This document shows positions 41,420 to 44,296 of a stretch of 44,296 bases of DNA, piece after piece. The notes under the pieces are model-generated. The model saw only the letters and a program-made list of their open reading frames with translations, made no database searches and was not told the DNA's origin. Made by a program: the position numbers and the translations under genes. Location of the stretch: positions 1 to 44,296 of the forward strand of contig JBFXCK010000014.1 in NCBI GenBank assembly GCA_050182275.1, written 5' to 3'. The first letter of the stretch is position 1. Every line of letters begins with the position of its first letter. The DNA is from JBFXCK01 sp050182275 (GTDB lineage: Bacteria; Pseudomonadota; Alphaproteobacteria; SHNJ01).

Positions 41420-42321
41420 CAGGCAAATAGCAGCGCGCTCATCCGCCGCCGCCCCTCAACCGCCCTGGGATCATCGAACCCAAGCGCCTGGAAAATTTTT
41501 AACAATAAATTCTTGGCGGCGTCTTCATTCCATTTGCGATTCTGTTTCAAAATGAACAGTAAATGCGCGATCGCCTCTTCCACCCGGTTGGCGGCGAACA
41601 GCGCTTCTGCTAAATCATAGCGTTTTTGATGATCGTTCGGGTCTTGCTGCTGCGCCGCTTGCAGGGCCGCCAAATCGCCCCCCTTGCCCATTAAATCGAG
41701 CGCGGCTTGCACCGCCTGCACCGCGTCATCGCTTTTATCTTCTTCCTTGACTTGCTCAAGCGTTGATTCAGCGCGCGCCACATCGCCCGATTTCAAAAAG
41801 CACTGCGCCAGGCCGGCCAAGGCTTTCGGATTGGTTTGATCTGCCGCCAATAATTGCCGGTACAAAACGGCGGCGCCCGCCACATTGCCGGCCGTCAGTT
41901 CTTTTTGCGCTTGCGCCAATATCGCCGCCGGATCGGCCTTGCCGCCCTTGGCGAAGCCATCCAAAAACTGGCGCAACTGGCCTTCCGGCAAATTGCCCAT
42001 GAAACCGTCAACCGGCTGGCCATCGACGAACACGAATACCGCCGGAATCGATTGCACCTGCAATTGCGCCGCCAATGCCTGGTTTTTATCGACATCGATT
42101 TTGACCATCTTGATTGCGCCGTTTTTTTCATTGACGATTTTTTCTAAAGCCGGCCCCAATTGCTTGCACGGCCCGCACCAAGGCGCCCAAAAATCGACCA
42201 CGACGGGCTGCTGTTTCGAAGCCTCGATCACATCGGCCATAAAGCGCGCGGTATCGCTGTCTTTAATATGCGGCGATGGCGTTGGCGAAACGGAATTTAA
42301 AATTGCGTCCATGGATGGCAT
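41419..42321 (-). CDS. cnoX: Thioredoxin-TPR protein, CnoX/YbbN-like chaperedoxin
   Basis: Residues about 20-125 form a thioredoxin domain with an intact WCGPC (Cys 49 and 52). The rest of the 300-residue protein is helical with tetratricopeptide-like repeats (AAVLYRQLLAADQTNPKALA, AESTLEQVKEEDKSDDAVQA). This is the CnoX layout, a chaperone that protects proteins from oxidative aggregation and hands them to GroEL or DnaK. E. coli CnoX has lost the second active-site cysteine, whereas alphaproteobacterial ones commonly keep both, so redox activity is expected. An ATG nine bases later is an equally good start. Confidence 0.88.
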   Translation of the reverse strand: MPSMDAILNSVSPTPSPHIKDSDTARFMADVIEASKQQPVVVDFWAPWCGPCKQLGPALEKIVNEKNGAIKMVKIDVDKNQALAAQLQVQSIPAVFVFVDGQPVDGFMGNLPEGQLRQFLDGFAKGGKADPAAILAQAQKELTAGNVAGAAVLYRQLLAADQTNPKALAGLAQCFLKSGDVARAESTLEQVKEEDKSDDAVQAVQAALDLMGKGGDLAALQAAQQQDPNDHQKRYDLAEALFAANRVEEAIAHLLFILKQNRKWNEDAAKNLLLKIFQALGFDDPRAVEGRRRMSALLFA

Positions 42322-42351
42322 TCTATCATAAGGCGGGCGTTTTATTCCACT

Positions 42352-42882
42352 CTATTCCCCGCAATTTTCGATCAGAGGGCGATAGGACAAATGCTGCAAA
42401 AATTTCAATAAATCCGCGCTTTTAATGACGGTGGTGCGGTCGTTGCGCAAAGGGTGGTAATTGACCAATTCCGCCTTCATCATCTCTTCATCCAAAATCG
42501 GCAGCACCTGGCGCGATGCATCATTGATCAAAGCAAAGGGCGTCACCGAACCGGCCGGAATGCCCAAAACTTCCTTTAACAATTCCTCCCGCCCGAAAGA
42601 AAGGCGCGCGGCGCCGATGCGTTTTTCCAGCGCGCCCAATTTCGCGCGCTTATCGCCGCCCATCACCGCCAAATAGAATTTATCCTTTTTATCTTTCAAA
42701 AATAAATTCTTGCAATGCTGGCCCGGGATTCTGGCATGCCATTCGCGCCCCTCCTCGACCGTGAACAAGGGTGGATGCGCAAAAGTTTCGTGAACAATAC
42801 CCAATTGATCGAACAGCGCAAATAACCGCGCCTCATCCGGGCTGATATCAGTTAAAGAAATTTTGGGGGCGGAATTGGCCAT
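42352..42882 (-). CDS. YbaK/ProX-type aminoacyl-tRNA deacylase
   Basis: The 176-residue protein has the YbaK fold: FDQLGIVHETFAHPPLFTVE at the start, GQHCKNLFLKDKKDKFYL containing the conserved lysine, and GIPAGSVTPFALIND before the C-terminal LVNYHPLRNDRTTVIKSADL. This set matches ProX (Ala-tRNA-Pro deacylase) better than the Cys-specific YbaK. It would clear mischarged tRNA in trans. The frame extends 21 residues upstream from a TTG, but that part is not conserved. The ATG at 42882 lacks a clear ribosome-binding site, so the start is uncertain. Confidence 0.88.
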   Translation of the reverse strand: MANSAPKISLTDISPDEARLFALFDQLGIVHETFAHPPLFTVEEGREWHARIPGQHCKNLFLKDKKDKFYLAVMGGDKRAKLGALEKRIGAARLSFGREELLKEVLGIPAGSVTPFALINDASRQVLPILDEEMMKAELVNYHPLRNDRTTVIKSADLLKFLQHLSYRPLIENCGE

Positions 42883-42995
42883 GGCGATTTGTAGCAAGAA
42901 GGAGAAAATTAACAAGATTTTCGCGGATTTAAAGCGTTTTATCAACCCCTTGCCAAATTCAAGCCGAATCCCTATTATCCCACCCCAATGGAGTC

Positions 42996-43070
42996 GCGGG
43001 CGTAGCTCAGTGGTAGAGCATCACGTTGCCAACGTGAGGGTCGAGGGTTCAAATCCCTTCGCCCGCTCCA
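42996..43070 (+). tRNA. tRNA-Gly (anticodon GCC)
   Basis: The cloverleaf is complete. The acceptor stem GCGGGCG pairs with CGCCCGC, the D arm is GCTC/GAGC, and the anticodon stem TCACG/CGTGA encloses loop TTGCCAA (anticodon GCC at 43028-43030). The T arm has the TTCAAAT loop, and the discriminator T and CCA are encoded. It reads GGC and GGT codons. Confidence 0.98.
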
Positions 43071-43085
43071 GTTGAAAGATGAAGA

Positions 43086-43145
43086 TAGCGCATCGATAGT
43101 TGCCAATTTGAGGGCTCAAGGGTTCAAATCCCCTCGCCCGCTCCA
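43086..43145 (+). pseudogene. 5'-truncated copy of tRNA-Gly(GCC)
   Basis: From the D-loop side (43086) to CCA (43143-43145) this repeats the preceding tRNA. The anticodon loop TTGCCAA is kept (GCC at 43102-43104), and the T arm and 3' acceptor strand match at 27 of 28 bases. The anticodon stem no longer pairs and the 5' acceptor strand and 5' D stem are missing, so no cloverleaf can form. It is a tandem-duplication relic or the duplicated 3' end left by a site-specific integration at the tRNA. Confidence 0.88.
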
Positions 43146-43147
43146 GC

Positions 43148-43210
43148 CTTCGCCGCTAAAGCGGCTTCGGCTGGCTGACGCCAGTCAGCCATGACGAAGC
43201 GGAAGCGAAG
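43148..43210. repeat. Long imperfect palindrome after the tRNA remnant
   Basis: The centre is a perfect 8-bp hairpin (TGGCTGAC 43172-43179 with GTCAGCCA 43184-43191, loop GCCA). Outside it, GCTTCG (43164-43169) pairs with CGAAGC (43195-43200) and CTTCGC (43148-43153) with GCGAAG (43205-43210). A side hairpin GCCGC/GCGGC sits in the left arm. The form suggests a small palindromic repeat element; it may also end tRNA transcription. Confidence 0.6.
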
Positions 43211-43243
43211 ATGGGCTGGTTAATCAAAAACTCAGGAGTTCCT

Positions 43244-43759
43244 ATGCCAATTCAACAAAAAACCTCTTCCCGCCGCCCCATCACCCGCCCTATGGGTTTG
43301 CGCCAGCGCATGCTGCGGGGCATTATCAAAATTCCTTATAAATCGGGCTATGCCAGTCGGATTGCGGACTTGTCGCGCGGGATGGTTGTTTTTTTGCGCG
43401 CCTTGCAAGCTGGCCACCAAAAACAGCAGGTGGTTTTTATTGATGCGGTGGAGCACTATTCATCGGGCGTTGCGGCCACGCTGCCTCCTATGCAAACATT
43501 TATAAAGCGGGCACAGCGCGAAGGCTGGATAGAGATTGAAGGGTCTGAAGGCGAAAAAAAATTGGCTTTAACCGCCGAGGGGGTTGCCTTGGTATCCACC
43601 CGGAAATTTGCAACCGCCTGGCCAACCTTAAGAAACCCCCAATCAGGCGGCCGAAGAAAATCATACCGGCCGGATATGCGTTTTGTGTTTTCTCCGCGCC
43701 CGTCGAAAATACCGGCCAGCTTGGAAATATTGAGCGCCAACCAAAGGCAAAGACCATGA
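43244..43759 (+). CDS. Hypothetical protein with winged-helix-like segment
   Basis: I do not recognise this 171-residue basic protein. A Lys/Arg-rich N-terminus (first 35 residues) is followed by a helical part and then FIKRAQREGWIEIEGSEGEK with LALTAEGVALV. That layout resembles the recognition helix and wing of MarR/PadR-type winged-helix domains. The tail is again basic (SGGRRKSYRP). DNA binding is therefore plausible but unproven. The ATG at 43244 has AGGAG five bases ahead; an ATG at 43211 lies in the palindrome. It overlaps the next gene by four bases, so the two are coupled. Its place directly after tRNA-Gly debris suggests accessory DNA. Confidence 0.7.
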   Translation: MPIQQKTSSRRPITRPMGLRQRMLRGIIKIPYKSGYASRIADLSRGMVVFLRALQAGHQKQQVVFIDAVEHYSSGVAATLPPMQTFIKRAQREGWIEIEGSEGEKKLALTAEGVALVSTRKFATAWPTLRNPQSGGRRKSYRPDMRFVFSPRPSKIPASLEILSANQRQRP

Positions 43760-44148
43760 ACAGATTTAACCAGGCCGCCGACCTTCATGCCGAGAGAATG
43801 GAAACCATTATGCAGTCCGATGCGCCGGTGATTTTGCGCCAGCCCGGCGTTTTAGGGTTTGGATTTATTTGGGATAATAATGAAATTAAGTTGCTGGTGG
43901 AAACGCGGTTCGGCAGCGCCGGTTATGTCCGTTATAATTTGCCCGACTGCATGAATGGATTCTCTGTTGTTGTAAAAGATGAAACAACCGCCCAAAGCCC
44001 GGCTTTGGCGGTTACTCCTGACAAAGCCGCTTTGCGGCACCGTTTAACGGGTGAAATCGGCCACCCAATTTTGCGGCGCTTGCGCAACCGCCTTTCGCCC
44101 GATCAAAAATGGCTGATGTTTCAAAGAAGGCCGGCACTGGCGCGGTAA
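43756..44148 (+). CDS. Hypothetical protein, unrecognised
   Basis: A 130-residue protein with no domain that I know. Segments PGVLGFGFIWDNNEIKLLVE and SAGYVRYNLPDCMNGFSVVV look like beta strands, and the C-terminus is basic (RHRLTGEIGHPILRRLRNRL). There is no signal peptide or membrane segment. Its start overlaps the stop of the winged-helix-like gene (ATGA), so the two form a small operon and may act together. Base use is like the neighbours. Confidence 0.65.
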   Translation: MNRFNQAADLHAERMETIMQSDAPVILRQPGVLGFGFIWDNNEIKLLVETRFGSAGYVRYNLPDCMNGFSVVVKDETTAQSPALAVTPDKAALRHRLTGEIGHPILRRLRNRLSPDQKWLMFQRRPALAR

Positions 44149-44296
44149 ATTATCTAAATAGTTAACTAGAGTTTGCTCTAAGCCGGCGGAAGCTGCGCCG
44201 ATGGCGAACCTGGTGGTTTATAACCGCTATAAATAGCTTATTGCCGCTACAGCATGGCTATTGGTAGCATTATTGCCCTGCATAACCAAATACTGT
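44149..44296. other. Right-end non-coding stretch with four short palindromes
   Basis: No gene is evident. Four perfect short palindromes follow one another: TAGTTAACTA (44159-44168), TAGAG/CTCTA with a four-base loop (44167-44180), GGTTTATAACC (44215-44225) and GCTATAAATAGC (44226-44237). None carries a U-run. The window ends before the next gene. Confidence 0.4.

Noticed and set aside
42883..42945. TTG-initiated extension of the YbaK-type protein resembling a signal peptide
   Set aside because: These editing proteins are cytosolic, the stretch is not conserved, and the purine-rich AAGGGG abuts the TTG with no spacing.
1..44296. CRISPR array, insertion sequence or prophage
   Set aside because: No regularly spaced repeats, transposase, integrase or phage structural gene was found anywhere in the window.

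Overview
The window reads as a gene-dense chromosomal segment of an alphaproteobacterium. The evidence is gene order and family content. Read on the minus strand, miaB-phoH-ybeY-corC-lnt-XRE regulator-metK-trmB and then rimP-nusA-infB-rbfA-truB-rpsO are the alphaproteobacterial order. ftsK-lolA-xthA, a DUF2336 protein, an OlsB/OlsA ornithine-lipid pair and a soluble PAS sensor kinase of the PleC type fit the same class. I cannot name a genus. Base composition is moderately GC-rich and even, genes often overlap by 1-26 bases, and most of the segment looks like stable core chromosome.

Layout. 1-7.75 kb (minus): translation and transcription operon rimP-nusA-infB-rbfA-[two GNAT paralogues]-truB-rpsO, with an attenuator-like hairpin in the rimP leader, no ylxR, and a REP-like double hairpin after rpsO. 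7.9-8.7 kb (plus): an unrecognised gene. 8.7-16.6 kb (minus): trmB, metK, an XRE regulator with a palindrome in its own promoter, lnt, corC, ybeY, phoH and miaB. 16.6-20 kb (minus): the lipid pair olsA/olsB, rimI, tsaB and a RutE-like nitroreductase. 20-23.9 kb: a secreted polysaccharide deacetylase (plus), an M48 lipoprotein protease, a Bax-like glucosaminidase and an Nfu-type Fe-S protein (minus). 24-29 kb (minus): trpS, murJ, a divergent HAD-fold protein, an APH-fold kinase and a small protein. 29.4-32.5 kb (plus): DUF2336 protein plus PAS histidine kinase. 32.5-38.9 kb (minus): pgk, a membrane protein, xthA, an FAH-family enzyme, lolA and ftsK, with a second REP-like element between lolA and ftsK. 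39-40.2 kb (plus): ubiH-like monooxygenase. 40.2-42.9 kb (minus): DUF971, a 57-residue Trm112-like protein, LON-domain protein, CnoX-like thioredoxin and a YbaK-type editing protein. 43-44.3 kb (plus): tRNA-Gly(GCC), a 5'-truncated copy of it, a long palindrome and two overlapping unrecognised genes.

Functional themes are ribosome assembly and RNA modification (rimP, nusA, infB, rbfA, truB, trmB, ybeY, miaB, tsaB, rimI), envelope biogenesis (lnt, murJ, lolA, olsA/olsB, deacetylase, glucosaminidase, M48 protease, ftsK) and central housekeeping. The less ordinary parts are the GNAT pair whose leader carries a relic of the rbfA 3' end, the rimP leader, the palindromic operator of the XRE gene, the two REP-like elements with complementary loops, the DUF2336/kinase pair, and the tRNA-Gly-linked region at the right end, which is the most accessory-looking part.
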